A DNA stretch of 64,000 nt, taken from Salinicoccus roseus. GTDB taxonomy: Bacteria; Bacillota; Bacilli; Staphylococcales; Salinicoccaceae. Positions 9,939-18,969 of the stretch are shown in pieces. How positions within the stretch are numbered: position 1 is the first letter of the stretch; each line of letters opens with the position of its first letter. The notes below the pieces were generated by a model that saw only the letters and a program-made list of their open reading frames with translations, did no database searches and was not told where the DNA came from. The position numbers and the translations under genes were made by a program. The stretch is taken from positions 186,001 to 250,000 of the forward strand of contig NZ_RKQJ01000002.1 of the NCBI RefSeq assembly GCF_003814515.1. The letters are read 5' to 3'.

Positions 9939-10685
9939 CTATCTGACGAGCAGGATGACTGCGAAGAAGATGATGGCGATGATCAATATCTTCTCCAGCA
10001 GTTTGTCGGGCAGGGTGCTCGCATACCTGCCGCCGATGGAGCCGCCGATTGCGGAACCGATGGATAGCGCAATGGCGAACTTCCAGCTGATCAGGTCATT
10101 GAAGATGAAGACGAAGGTCGAGACCGAGATGTAAATGGTGACGACGAGCGTCTTGAGCCCGTGCATCTCCCCCATCGGTATGTTCGGAATGAGCATGAGC
10201 AGGGTCAGGCTGATGAAGAAGCCGACCCCTGCCTGAAGTGCGCCGCCGTACAGACCGATCAGGATGAAGGCGACCCCGAGCAGCGGGATGGCGACTTTCG
10301 GATTGAACTTGCCTTTTATGTAGCGCTGGGGCTTGATGATGAGCAGCACTGCGAAGATGACCATGAAGACGGCCAGGAGCGTATCGAATGTATCATCTGC
10401 GATGTTGACCGCAAACCGGGCCCCATATATCGAAGCGATCGTGGTCGGGATGGCCAGCAGCAGGCCGAACTTCCAGTTTAGGTGCCCATTCTTCTGGAAC
10501 TGGTACAGTGCAAATCCATTCTGGAACAGTATGGCGATACGGTTCGTCCCGTTCGCCACATTCGATGGCAGACCAAAGAATATGAGCATCGGCAATGTGA
10601 GCATGGAACCGCCCGCTGAGACGATATTGATGAAGCCGACGACGATGCCGACGAGAAATATTGCGATGAGCGATAATACTTCCAT
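9939..10685 (-). CDS. TSUP-family (TauE/SafE) membrane permease
   Basis: A 248-residue membrane protein of the sulfite exporter TauE/SafE family, with about eight hydrophobic segments. The two internally related halves carry the typical Gly-rich motifs GFINIVSAGGSMLTLPML near residue 18 and GLYGGALQAGVGFF near residue 143. Members export or import organosulfonates, sulfite or related anions; the substrate is not predictable here. It is convergent with glnA and stands alone. Confidence 0.85.
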   Translation of the reverse strand: MEVLSLIAIFLVGIVVGFINIVSAGGSMLTLPMLIFFGLPSNVANGTNRIAILFQNGFALYQFQKNGHLNWKFGLLLAIPTTIASIYGARFAVNIADDTFDTLLAVFMVIFAVLLIIKPQRYIKGKFNPKVAIPLLGVAFILIGLYGGALQAGVGFFISLTLLMLIPNIPMGEMHGLKTLVVTIYISVSTFVFIFNDLISWKFAIALSIGSAIGGSIGGRYASTLPDKLLEKILIIAIIFFAVILLVR

Positions 10686-10791
10686 ATGACAGCTTCTTCC
10701 CTCTTAGTTTTCTACATTAAAATAGTTCCAATGTTTAAGCATTATCATATCAGTTTTATATGAAAAATACACCGGAATGTCCGAAATTCAT

Positions 10792-10816
10792 CAAAAAGGA
10801 CAGCCATGGCTGCCCT
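10792..10816 (-). terminator. Hairpin terminator of the HAD gene
   Basis: On the minus strand AGGGCAGCC and GGCTGTCCT form a stem followed by TTTTTG, immediately after the stop of the HAD hydrolase gene. Confidence 0.7.
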
Positions 10817-10823
10817 TCCGCAT

Positions 10824-11480
10824 CTACATCCACTCGAGTATGCCTTTCAGGTCGGTATACGCCCTATCAGGCTGGATATCCAGTGTTTCAGGTTGTTCAC
10901 GCCCCCTGTTGATCCAGGCTGTATGGAAACCAAAGCTCGCCGCCCCCATGATATCCCAGGAATTCGATGACATGAAGAGCACCTCATTCCTTTCGATCCC
11001 CAGTCTGTCCAGTGCATGGGCGTAGGCGGCCGCAGCCGGCTTATACTGCTTGATTTCATCCGCGCTGATGACCATGTCGATGTCGTCTGCAATATCGGAG
11101 CCATTGACGAGCGGGTCAATCATATTCCCAGAACCATTCGAGAATACGACGCGCTGCTTGTCCGAGAGATTCCCGAGTACATCCCTTACCTCTTCGAACA
11201 ACTCAAGTTCCAGGTAGGCCTCCATCAGCATATCTTCATTTTCCTTTGTAAGTTTTGCGCCTTCCGCCTTGCAGGCATAACGCAATGCGTCACGGGTCAC
11301 GTCTTCAAAAGGCCTGTAACGCCCCATCACCTGCCTCTGGAAAAAGTACTCCAACTGCTTCTTGCGCCACTCCGCGCTGATTGCCTCTCCCTTCTCCGGA
11401 AATAGCGAATCGCATGCCTCCTTGACTGAATGGACATCATACAGTGTCCCATATGCATCGAACACAAGCGCTTTGATCAT
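10824..11480 (-). CDS. HAD-superfamily hydrolase, haloacid dehalogenase type II-like
   Basis: A 218-residue cytoplasmic hydrolase. The nucleophile motif is FDAYGTLYD at residues 7-15, motif II is VFSNGSG, and motif III/IV region is MSSNSWDIMGAASFGF. These match (S)-2-haloacid dehalogenase type II, although many such proteins act on other small substrates. The inner ATG at 11480 is preferred, because the upstream ATG directly abuts the AAGGGG ribosome site. It is monocistronic. Confidence 0.85.
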   Translation of the reverse strand: MIKALVFDAYGTLYDVHSVKEACDSLFPEKGEAISAEWRKKQLEYFFQRQVMGRYRPFEDVTRDALRYACKAEGAKLTKENEDMLMEAYLELELFEEVRDVLGNLSDKQRVVFSNGSGNMIDPLVNGSDIADDIDMVISADEIKQYKPAAAAYAHALDRLGIERNEVLFMSSNSWDIMGAASFGFHTAWINRGREQPETLDIQPDRAYTDLKGILEWM

Positions 11481-11639
11481 CCTTCTCATCCCCTTCCATA
11501 TGTTGGTGTACAGCTTCCCTGTGACGCCATCGGTAAACTTCAGTCTCCATAAAAAATATGCATATTGCAGGCATATCTTCCTCCAAATACGGTTATAAGA
11601 AAGGAAAGCATGAAATCAGACAGCAATGGAGGTGGCCAT

Positions 11640-12845
11640 ATGGAAAAGAAAAGCATCGCATTGATTACAGCACCCGGCATCGCAGAGCACCTCGGTGCGG
11701 ACCTCGTCGAAGAACTGCCCGAGATGCTCGACTACTACATCACGGATGATTATGAGTGGGATGTCCACTATTATGAAGATATACTTACCGGCGGTACGAA
11801 TGATTCGAAGGAAGTCATCGAGGCCGTCTGTGATAAGAAGGAAAATGAAGAATGGGATTTTGCCATCGCCCTGACGGACCTGCCGCTCTTCAAAGACAAA
11901 CGTCCTGTCGTCGCCGAGGCCCTGAAGGACAAGTCGGCTGCATTGATCAGCCTGCCCGGTTTCGGCTTCACCACAATGAAGAAACGCGTTCAGGAGTCAA
12001 TACTCCAGCTGATGAACGAGATGTACTATGGCACATCCGATGAAGGACGGCAAGCCTCTGCGGCCCATATGGAATCCCAAGACAAGCAGAAGTTCGATGC
12101 CCTCAGGAACAAGGATTCACGCAAGCTCATCGGTTCGCGGATTTTCGAACGCATCTCACCCCTGATCCGTGAAACGCCCCAGGAAGAAGAAGAGGGTGTC
12201 GATGTCCGATATACCGTCAAGTCAAAGCCGGGCGGCTACCTGCGCATCATTTCCGGCATGGTGTTCGCGAATGAACCATGGAAGATGTTCCCTGCCTTCA
12301 GCAAAATCATCGTCATCGCATTTACCACAGGCTCCTATGCCCTTGTATTCTCGACAGTGTGGCAACTCAGTATGAACTTCAGCGTGCCGAGGGCAACCCT
12401 GCTGACTTTCTTCTCAATACTTGCCCTTACCCTGTGGATCATCATGGCCCATCAGCTCTGGGAGAAAAAGGGTGAGGAGAACAGGACCTTCCTTAGGAAG
12501 ATCTACAATGTAACGACTTTCTTCACCCTGCTCATGACCGTCCTCATGTATTACATCATACTATTCGGCATGTTTTCCATCTGGACGATACTGCTCATGC
12601 CAATGGCACAGGTTGAAGCCTATACTTCAGCCTCGCCAGGTATAGGAATCTACTTCTATACGTCTTGGATCGGCGCCAGCATCTCCACCATCATCGGTGC
12701 ACTTGGCTCCTCATTCGAGGACGAGGAGGTCGTACTCGACAGCACATATGGATATCGCCAGCGCCAGCGTCATGAGAAACTGAAGGAAGAACGTGAGCAG
12801 GAGAAAGAAGAGGAGAAAGAAGAAGCCAAGGAGTATGAAGAATAA
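11640..12845 (+). CDS. Conserved membrane protein with soluble N-terminal domain, function unknown
   Basis: A 401-residue protein. The first 180 residues are soluble and begin IALITAPGIAEHLGADLVEE, a Rossmann-like strand-loop-helix with a later DFAIALTDLPLF segment. Four hydrophobic segments fill residues about 220-375, and the tail is a highly charged Glu/Lys coiled stretch. Similar proteins occur in Bacillales and actinobacteria without a proven role; some database entries call them methylene-tetrahydrofolate dehydrogenases, which I cannot support. GGAGGTGG at 11628 fixes the ATG at 11640 over upstream ATGs. It is a single gene. Confidence 0.75.
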   Translation: MEKKSIALITAPGIAEHLGADLVEELPEMLDYYITDDYEWDVHYYEDILTGGTNDSKEVIEAVCDKKENEEWDFAIALTDLPLFKDKRPVVAEALKDKSAALISLPGFGFTTMKKRVQESILQLMNEMYYGTSDEGRQASAAHMESQDKQKFDALRNKDSRKLIGSRIFERISPLIRETPQEEEEGVDVRYTVKSKPGGYLRIISGMVFANEPWKMFPAFSKIIVIAFTTGSYALVFSTVWQLSMNFSVPRATLLTFFSILALTLWIIMAHQLWEKKGEENRTFLRKIYNVTTFFTLLMTVLMYYIILFGMFSIWTILLMPMAQVEAYTSASPGIGIYFYTSWIGASISTIIGALGSSFEDEEVVLDSTYGYRQRQRHEKLKEEREQEKEEEKEEAKEYEE

Positions 12846-12864
12846 AATAACGGCGCATTCAATC

Positions 12865-12894
12865 AGCATCCTTCAAATTATTGAAGGGTGCTTT
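12865..12894 (+). terminator. Hairpin terminator
   Basis: AGCATCCTTCAA and TTGAAGGGTGCT pair around a 4-base loop, followed by TTTCCTT, 20 bases after the stop of the membrane-protein gene. Confidence 0.75.
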
Positions 12895-13064
12895 CCTTAT
12901 GCGCATCAAAAAGGACAGGAAAACCTGAAGCATTTACAGCATATTAACACGAATTTCATCGCGTCTGAACATTGTCTCTTTAGACTGTTGATGTAGCTCA
13001 CTTTACAAGAAGAGCTATGAAACCATTAGAAGATGGACTAATTTTAATGAAGGAGAGACGATTC

Positions 13065-13946
13065 ATGAAAAATTTTGCAGGCACCTTGATGAAAACTTTA
13101 TTGATGGCACTCCTTTTGGTCGCCCTGTTGGGAATATCGAATGGCCAAGATGCAATTTCTGCAGCCGGGAAAAACAATATCTCCCAAAATGCCGCAAAAC
13201 ATACGATGAACATTGCGCATCGGGGCGCCTCCGGCTATGCACCTGAAAATACAATGGCCGCATTTGACAAAGCTCTGGAGATGAGAGCCGATTACATCGA
13301 AATAGATGTCCAATTGAGCGAAGATGGGGAAGTCGTTCTGATGCATGACGGAATGATCGACAGGACGACGGATGGTTCAGGCAGTGTGGACGACTACACC
13401 CTCGAGGAGTTGAAGCAGCTCGATGCAGGCAGCTGGTTTGAACCTCAATTTGCGGGAGAACAGATTCCTACATTGGAAGAAGTGCTCGACACTTACCGCG
13501 GAAAGATCGGCATCCTGATTGAAATCAAGAATGCATCCCAGCATCCAGGTATAGAAGAAGAAATTGCTGCTGCACTCGAAGAAAAAAATATGGACAAACC
13601 GAATAACGGCAAGACCATCGTACAATCATTCGACCACGGGTCAATCGCACACTTCAATGCCCTCTTGCCGAATGTCGACACCGGTGTTCTCGTGGGCTAC
13701 AACGCTGAAGGCATATCTGATGCACAACTCGCCCAGTTCTCCACATACGCTGATTATGTAAATCCCAACCACCAGATGGTAGACACGGATCTTGTCAGCC
13801 GTATCCATGACTACGGCATGCAGATTGCTCCATATACAATAAATGATCAATCAAGGATCAATGAACTGATGGATTATGGGGTTGATGGAGTCATTTCAGA
13901 TTACCCGGACCTCGTGGGGCATAGCAGTGCACCATATTACAATTAG
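13065..13946 (+). CDS. Secreted glycerophosphodiester phosphodiesterase
   Basis: A 293-residue exported GDPD that hydrolyses glycerophosphodiesters to glycerol-3-phosphate and an alcohol. An N-terminal signal peptide (TLMKTLLMALLLVALLG) is followed by the catalytic HRGASGYAPENT (His-Arg and Glu), the metal site DYIEIDVQLSEDG and the second catalytic His in LMHDGMIDRTT. The TIM-barrel ends with the usual DYGVDGVISDYPDL. AAGGAGAG fixes the start at 13065, 16 codons inside the longer frame. It could scavenge phosphate or glycerol from lipids or teichoic acids, as GlpQ does. Confidence 0.9.
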   Translation: MKNFAGTLMKTLLMALLLVALLGISNGQDAISAAGKNNISQNAAKHTMNIAHRGASGYAPENTMAAFDKALEMRADYIEIDVQLSEDGEVVLMHDGMIDRTTDGSGSVDDYTLEELKQLDAGSWFEPQFAGEQIPTLEEVLDTYRGKIGILIEIKNASQHPGIEEEIAAALEEKNMDKPNNGKTIVQSFDHGSIAHFNALLPNVDTGVLVGYNAEGISDAQLAQFSTYADYVNPNHQMVDTDLVSRIHDYGMQIAPYTINDQSRINELMDYGVDGVISDYPDLVGHSSAPYYN

Positions 13947-13988
13947 GAGATGTTTCTCATTCTGAGATTCGATATATATGATTAAATG

Positions 13989-14035
13989 AAAAACCATAGG
14001 TGGCTTGCTATCTGCGCAAGACATCTATGGTTTTT
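13989..14035. terminator. Bidirectional terminator between convergent genes
   Basis: AAAAACCATAG and CTATGGTTTTT form the stem of a long hairpin with A/T tracts on both sides, between the phosphodiesterase gene and the oppositely oriented ABC operon. Confidence 0.75.
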
Positions 14036-14065
14036 AGCACTGATGAAGTTAACTACTCTCTTCAT

Positions 14066-14761
14066 CTACGCATACCCTCTCCGCATCCTGTTCTCCAGCT
14101 TATCGATGACGTACGTAAGCAGGACACAGATGCCCCAGTACACAAGTGCAGCGGCGACGAAGGCTTCCAGATAGCTGAAGCTCTGTGCCCCGACGAGCCT
14201 TGCCTGGGCGAAGATGTCGACGACGGTCACGAGGAAGGCGAGTGACAGCGCCTTGATGATGATCAGGAATGCATTCATCGTATCGGGCAGTGCCTCCATC
14301 ATGACCTGTGGAATGATGACTTTCCTCAACACTTGGGTCGTGCTGTAGCCGAGCGACTGTGCCGCTTCTATCTGATCCTTATCCAATGAATGCAGTGCAC
14401 CCCTGATAATCTCGGACTGGAATACGGAATAACAGATGCTGAACGTCACGATGACGATGGCCGTGGAATTCAGACTTGTCGGATCGAAGGTGACATTGAA
14501 CAGCCCGAGGAACCACGCGAGCACGAGCGGCAATGAATAATAGACCAGGTAGAGGAGCACGACATTCGGTGTGCCCCTGAGAAATGACTGCAGGACACCG
14601 ATGACCTGCCTTACCACCGGTATATTCAAACTCTGGATGTACGTAATCGTAGCACCGAGCGTGAATGAAAGAACAAGGATGATGAGCGCCAGAAGCAGCG
14701 TCTTCGGCACGACTTTGAGGATTTCAACGAAGCTTTCGAAAACGACTATGATATCAAACAC
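14066..14761 (-). CDS. Amino-acid ABC transporter permease (TcyM/TcyL-like)
   Basis: A 231-residue polar amino-acid permease of the HisM/GlnP family with about five membrane segments. The ATPase-docking loop reads AAQSLGYSTTQVLRKVIIPQ near residue 150. Its first 8 bases overlap the end of the preceding permease gene, so translation is coupled. It closes the operon ATPase - binding protein - permease - permease. The best functional guess is cystine or another sulfur amino acid, from the gene set's resemblance to B. subtilis tcyJKLMN. Confidence 0.88.
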   Translation of the reverse strand: MFDIIVVFESFVEILKVVPKTLLLALIILVLSFTLGATITYIQSLNIPVVRQVIGVLQSFLRGTPNVVLLYLVYYSLPLVLAWFLGLFNVTFDPTSLNSTAIVIVTFSICYSVFQSEIIRGALHSLDKDQIEAAQSLGYSTTQVLRKVIIPQVMMEALPDTMNAFLIIIKALSLAFLVTVVDIFAQARLVGAQSFSYLEAFVAAALVYWGICVLLTYVIDKLENRMRRGYA

Positions 14762-15479
14762 TGTAGCCCGCCTCCTTCTTCTTCATTTCGTAGCCCGTCC
14801 TTCTCAGCACCCGCTTCTTCCTGCGTTCGAGCCTTCTGATGATCTGCTCGGAAATCATGGAGATGCCCCAGTAGATGAGGGCGACCGTCAGGAAGACTTC
14901 CACCTGCTTCATGCCGAATGTATCCCCGCTCATGATCGTCGCCATCCCCATGATATCCACGACACCGATGGCGAAGACGAGGGAGCTGTCATGGATGAGG
15001 TGGATGATCGCATTGCCGAGGCCCGGGAGCGCAATGGGACCCATCTGCGGGATGATGATCCGCTTCATCTTCTGGACCGGTGTATAGCCGAGGCTTTCGG
15101 CCGCTTCATGCTGTCCCTTATCGATCGCCAGATAAGCCGGGCGCAGCACTTCCGACATATACGCACCATTGAAGAAGATCAGGCACACCGTCGCTGCGGT
15201 GATGGGACCGATGTTCCTTATGTCGAATCCGATCAGCTGCAGCAGCACCGGCAGTCCGAAGAAGAACAGGAACAGTTGCAGGAGTATCGGTGTACTCCGG
15301 GTGAATGATATGTATGCCCCGAGCAGCTGGCTCAGGACAGGAATCCTCCTGATCCGTGCCGCCGCTATGGGAATGCTGAGTAGAAAACCAAATACAGCGG
15401 CGAGTACAACGATCAGGATCGTTATGGGAATCACAGACAGGAACTGTGGAAGTATCTCCAGCATATATTGTACATCCAT
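14754..15479 (-). CDS. Amino-acid ABC transporter permease (TcyL/TcyM-like)
   Basis: A 241-residue permease paralogous to the next gene, with the docking loop AAESLGYTPVQKMKRIIIPQ near residue 130 and an SFTRSTPILLQLFLFFFGLP segment typical of His/Gln/Cys-type importers. The C-terminus is rich in Lys/Arg. It lies 31 bases after the binding-protein gene and overlaps the second permease by 8 bases. The two permeases probably form a heterodimer. Confidence 0.88.
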   Translation of the reverse strand: MDVQYMLEILPQFLSVIPITILIVVLAAVFGFLLSIPIAAARIRRIPVLSQLLGAYISFTRSTPILLQLFLFFFGLPVLLQLIGFDIRNIGPITAATVCLIFFNGAYMSEVLRPAYLAIDKGQHEAAESLGYTPVQKMKRIIIPQMGPIALPGLGNAIIHLIHDSSLVFAIGVVDIMGMATIMSGDTFGMKQVEVFLTVALIYWGISMISEQIIRRLERRKKRVLRRTGYEMKKKEAGYSV

Positions 15480-15510
15480 GATTACCCCTCCTCTTCATTC
15501 ATTGCCATTT

Positions 15511-16347
15511 CTACTCTTCGTACTGCAGAATGTCTTCCCCGTAGAATTCATTGGACAGTTCCGACACGGTGCCTTCTTCCTTCAGTTCGGCCAGTGCTTC
15601 GCTGACCTTGTCACGCAGTTCAGTATTCTCCTCGGAATCATGGATCAGGAAGTATGTCGGATTGATTTCCACCGGTTCCGTCACATGGATGTCGAGACCC
15701 GCCTCTTCAATGATTTCCTGCTGACCCAGGTTGGATGGATGAACGAGCGCATCATACACGCCATCATTCACTTCCTGCAGGCGGTCGGATGTCGGGATGC
15801 CGCCGTCCGATGTATCGAACTCGATCTGGTTGTCCGGATGTTCTTCATTGTAGCCGTTCAGCAGGTTGAAGACGCCGCCTGTCGGTGTGACCGGTACGAC
15901 GTTCTTGCCCTGCAGATCGTCTAGACTTTCGATTTCACCTTCCTGATCGCCTGTCGCAAAAATCTTCATCAGACTCGGTCCATTGCTTTCGTCGGGAACC
16001 AGATAGCTCTCCTCCCTTTCCGGAGACAAGATCAACCCTTGGGCGAGCATGTCATACTGTCCTGTATCGAGTCCGATTTCCCCAGCACTGTCACTCGCGC
16101 CTTCCATGTTGAATTCATAGCCCTCAAGTTTTTCGTCTATGGCACGCAGCAGTTCGGGTTCATAGCCTGTCAACTCCCCATCGTCACCGACATAGCTCAG
16201 CGGACGGGAGGATGAAGATACCGCTACTTCCACTGTCCTGACCTCTCCGCTTTCTTCAGCACCCTCTGCACTCTCTTCTTCCCCACCACATGCCGCGAGC
16301 ACCAGCAGCACTGCTGCAAATGAAATTGATAAAAGTAACCTTTTCAT
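15511..16347 (-). CDS. Amino-acid ABC transporter substrate-binding lipoprotein
   Basis: A 278-residue family-3 solute-binding lipoprotein. The signal peptide ends in LAAC with the lipidated Cys at residue 20, followed by an acidic linker. The SBP_bac_3 fold is indicated by RPLSYVGDDGELTGYEPELL and the QYDMLAQGL segment. It resembles TcyK/TcyJ-type cystine-binding proteins in length and motifs. It lies 24 bases after the ATPase gene. Confidence 0.87.
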   Translation of the reverse strand: MKRLLLSISFAAVLLVLAACGGEEESAEGAEESGEVRTVEVAVSSSSRPLSYVGDDGELTGYEPELLRAIDEKLEGYEFNMEGASDSAGEIGLDTGQYDMLAQGLILSPEREESYLVPDESNGPSLMKIFATGDQEGEIESLDDLQGKNVVPVTPTGGVFNLLNGYNEEHPDNQIEFDTSDGGIPTSDRLQEVNDGVYDALVHPSNLGQQEIIEEAGLDIHVTEPVEINPTYFLIHDSEENTELRDKVSEALAELKEEGTVSELSNEFYGEDILQYEE

Positions 16348-16371
16348 GATATGTATGCCTCCTTATGATTT

Positions 16372-17115
16372 TTAATGGGTCGTCGTATAGAACTTGCGTA
16401 GAAACTGCTGGGTCCGTGCATTTTCGGAGTGGTTGAATATCTGTTCCGGCGGTCCTTCTTCAGCCACCCTGCCCTGATCCATGAAGATGACACGGTCGGA
16501 TATGTCTTTGGCGAATGACATCTCGTGTGTCACGAGGATGATCGTCATCCCCGAATCCGCAACTTCACCGATCGCCTTCAGCACCTCGCCGACCAGTTCA
16601 GGGTCGAGTGCCGAAGTCGGTTCATCGAAAAGGATCACTTCCGGCTCCACAGCGAGTGCCCGGGCGATGCTCACCCGCTGCTGCTGGCCCCCTGAGAGCT
16701 GATGTGGATATGCATCCGCCTTCGCTTCGAGGCCGACTCGCGTGAGCTCCTCCATGCTTTTGTCATGCGCCGCCTTTTTCGACTTCTTCTGGACCACGAT
16801 CTGGGCATCCATGACATTCTCGAGCACCGTCTTGTTCTTGAACAGGTTGTACTGCTGGAACACCATCGCCGTCTTCCGGCGAAGCGCAAGCGTCTCCTTC
16901 TTCGTGATTGATGAGAAATCATACGTATCTCCCCCCAGGGTGATGCGGCCGCTCTCCGGCTTCTCGAGCAGGTTGATGCATCTGAGCAGGCTCGTCTTCC
17001 CCGTACCACTCGGTCCGATGAATGTGATCACCTCGCCCTTTTTGACTTCGAGGCTGATATCATCCAGCACCTTGTGGTCCCCAAAAGACAGATTCAGATT
17101 CTCTATGTTCAGCAC
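16372..17115 (-). CDS. Amino-acid ABC transporter ATP-binding protein (TcyN-like)
   Basis: A 247-residue ATPase with Walker [13 protein letters not shown]-loop [17 protein letters not shown], signature [15 protein letters not shown] and Walker [15 protein letters not shown], the exact pattern of polar amino-acid importers. The start is the GTG at 17115: AGAAGG is eight bases upstream, while an earlier GTG would leave no spacing. It is the first gene of the operon and faces a divergent acyl-CoA dehydrogenase-like gene across 190 bases. Confidence 0.9.
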   Translation of the reverse strand: MLNIENLNLSFGDHKVLDDISLEVKKGEVITFIGPSGTGKTSLLRCINLLEKPESGRITLGGDTYDFSSITKKETLALRRKTAMVFQQYNLFKNKTVLENVMDAQIVVQKKSKKAAHDKSMEELTRVGLEAKADAYPHQLSGGQQQRVSIARALAVEPEVILFDEPTSALDPELVGEVLKAIGEVADSGMTIILVTHEMSFAKDISDRVIFMDQGRVAEEGPPEQIFNHSENARTQQFLRKFYTTTH

Positions 17116-17178
17116 ATGACACACCTTCTTCCATTATGTAGTCTGAAAATTAAAATGATACGATTCATTATAACTATT

Positions 17179-17202
17179 ATTCCCGACTTGTCAAATGGGA
17201 AT
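17179..17202. promoter_or_regulatory. Inverted repeat in the cystine-ABC / flavoprotein divergent promoter region
   Basis: ATTCCC (17179-17184) and GGGAAT (17197-17202) flank a 12-base spacer midway between two divergent genes. It is a candidate regulator site, for example of a sulfur-responsive regulator, but does not match a consensus I can name. Confidence 0.3.
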
Positions 17203-17304
17203 TTAAGTTGTATTATTGCACTTATCTATTGAAAAAGAATTTGTTTGGTGGAATAATGAAATAATTATGATGATACATATAGGATTGAGGAGAGGAGCAT
17301 CACT

Positions 17305-18486
17305 TTGAAGACATTAAATGAACTTGAAATGAATGAACGCCTCCAGCTGATGGAGGAAACCGCGAAGAATTTCAGCGGGACTTCTCAGCAGCACGATGAG
17401 GACGTCACCTTCCCCTTCGAGAATTTCCAAGCGTTGAAGGATATCGGCTATCCGCATCTGTCCATCCCATCGGAATATGGTGGAGGCGGCATTACGCTGC
17501 GTGAACTGATGAAGCATCAGGAGATCATTGCGAAATATGACGGGGCCACCGCGCTTTCCATCGGATGGCATATGGGCATCATCATGGACCTCGGCGAGAA
17601 GAAGACATGGGACGACACGAAATACAGGAAGGTCGTCCAAGATGTCATCGAGAACGGTGCGCTCATCAACAACCTGGCCACGGAACCTGCGACCGGGAGC
17701 CCGACACGTGGCGGCAGGCCGGAGACCACGGCACGGAAAGAAGGCGACGGATGGATTCTGAACGGCAGGAAGACATTCGCCACACTGTCACCGATATTGA
17801 AGTACGGCGTCGTCAGTGCCGCGATTGAGGGCAGTGATGAGGTCGGGAACTTCGTCGTCGACAGTGCACTCAAGGGTGTCCGTGTCGATGAGACATGGAA
17901 TTCCGTCGCCATGCGCGCAAGCGGCAGCCATGACTTCATCATGGAGGATGTACATGTGCAGGAAGAGGACCTCGTCTCCTACCGTACACTCGGTAAAAAG
18001 GATCCCGCCGGCTGGCTGCTGCACATCCCGGCGTGCTACCTCGGCATTGCGCGCGCCGCACAGGATGCGGCACTCGAATTTGCGACCACCTACTCCCCAA
18101 ACAGCATCAAGGGCACCATTTCAGAGCTGCCAAACGTCCAGGAGAAGCTCGGCCGCATCGAGATGCTGCTGATGGAATCCGAGCACTTCCTCTATTCCGT
18201 CGCCAGACAGTGGGATGAAAGCGATGAAGAAGAAAGAAGCAGGATGGGCAGCGAACTCGGCGCCGTCAAGACATCCATCGTCAACAAGGCCGTCGAAGCC
18301 GTCGACCTCGCCATGCGCGTCGTCGGGGCAAAAAGCCTGTCGGCCGACAATGAACTGCAGCGGTACTACAGAAATGTCCGTGCCGGTCTCCACAATCCGC
18401 CTATGGATGACATGGTCATCATCGGACTCGCCAAGAGTTCTATTGGCTGGGTGGAAAATAAGAAGAATGAAAAACAAAAGATATAG
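17305..18486 (+). CDS. Acyl-CoA dehydrogenase-family flavoprotein
   Basis: A 393-residue member of the acyl-CoA dehydrogenase superfamily, with N-terminal helical domain (YGGGGITLRELMKHQEIIAK), a middle FAD-binding segment (NNLATEPATGSPTRGG, then GWILNGRKTFATLSP) and a C-terminal helical domain. The variant motifs and the divergent cystine-type ABC operon suggest the SfnB/DszC-like branch used in sulfur acquisition rather than fatty-acid oxidation (inference). The start is TTG, behind GAGGAGAGGAG. A 45-codon remnant of a paralogue's C-terminus lies at 20136-20270. Confidence 0.82.
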   Translation: MKTLNELEMNERLQLMEETAKNFSGTSQQHDEDVTFPFENFQALKDIGYPHLSIPSEYGGGGITLRELMKHQEIIAKYDGATALSIGWHMGIIMDLGEKKTWDDTKYRKVVQDVIENGALINNLATEPATGSPTRGGRPETTARKEGDGWILNGRKTFATLSPILKYGVVSAAIEGSDEVGNFVVDSALKGVRVDETWNSVAMRASGSHDFIMEDVHVQEEDLVSYRTLGKKDPAGWLLHIPACYLGIARAAQDAALEFATTYSPNSIKGTISELPNVQEKLGRIEMLLMESEHFLYSVARQWDESDEEERSRMGSELGAVKTSIVNKAVEAVDLAMRVVGAKSLSADNELQRYYRNVRAGLHNPPMDDMVIIGLAKSSIGWVENKKNEKQKI

Positions 18487-18492
18487 GCATGA

Positions 18493-18524
18493 AAAAAGGA
18501 GAAGATCCGCGGATCTCCTCCTTT
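18493..18524 (+). terminator. Terminator at the end of the flavoprotein gene; left member of a duplicated block
   Basis: AAAAGGAG-AGATCC pairs with GGATC-CTCCTTTT. The same hairpin with compensating changes recurs at 37576-37609 in the right-hand copy of the duplicated response regulator/ABC remnant. Confidence 0.75.
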
Positions 18525-18534
18525 TCCTATATAT

Positions 18535-18969
18535 TTATACTGTCTGCTCCATCTCTTTGAGTACACCGTCGGAAATTTCGTAGACACGGTCACAATACTT
18601 CAGCATGCGTTCATCATGGGTGACCATGACTGCAGCTTTATTACGCTTCTTCGCACCTTCTGGTATCAGTTCGTTCGGATCGAACGACTTCACGATATAG
18701 CTATCTGCCCCCATGTCGAGACCATGGATGGTGTCGTAGCTCTCGCGCCTGCCCGTCAGCATGAGGATCGGCACTCTTCTTTCATCCATCTACGGCAGCA
18801 CCAAATCCAGGATGATGCAGTTCGGCTCTTCATCATAATACTTTGCGAGCCCCTCTTCCCCATCCCGGGCAACAAGGATGCCATAGCCCGATTTCTCGAG
18901 ATAGAGCGCCAACAGTTCCACGATAGTCGGATCATCTTCAACAATCAGCACTTTAATATTATGGCCCAT
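18535..18969 (-). pseudogene. Response regulator fused to ABC-ATPase tail, broken (copy A)
   Basis: The frame opens at the ATG at 18969 behind AGGAGGAA and encodes an OmpR-type receiver: KVLIVEDDPTIVELLALYLE, then the phosphorylation site CIILDLVLP. A TAG stop follows at once, at the position before MDE. About 12 receiver codons are missing before RRVPILMLTG, then FDPNELI joins directly to the C-terminus of an export-type ABC ATPase (GAKKRNKAAVMVTHDERMLK). The join lies in ATCAGTTCG (18665-18673), a 9-base word that occurs at both edges of the corresponding segment in copy B. So copy A arose from a B-like ancestor by a 441-bp deletion. The product cannot work as regulator or ATPase. Confidence 0.85.

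Noticed and set aside
11565-11640. A 25-codon N-terminal extension of the membrane protein at 11640
   Set aside because: A strong ribosome site lies inside it just before the ATG at 11640, and the extension does not look protein-like.
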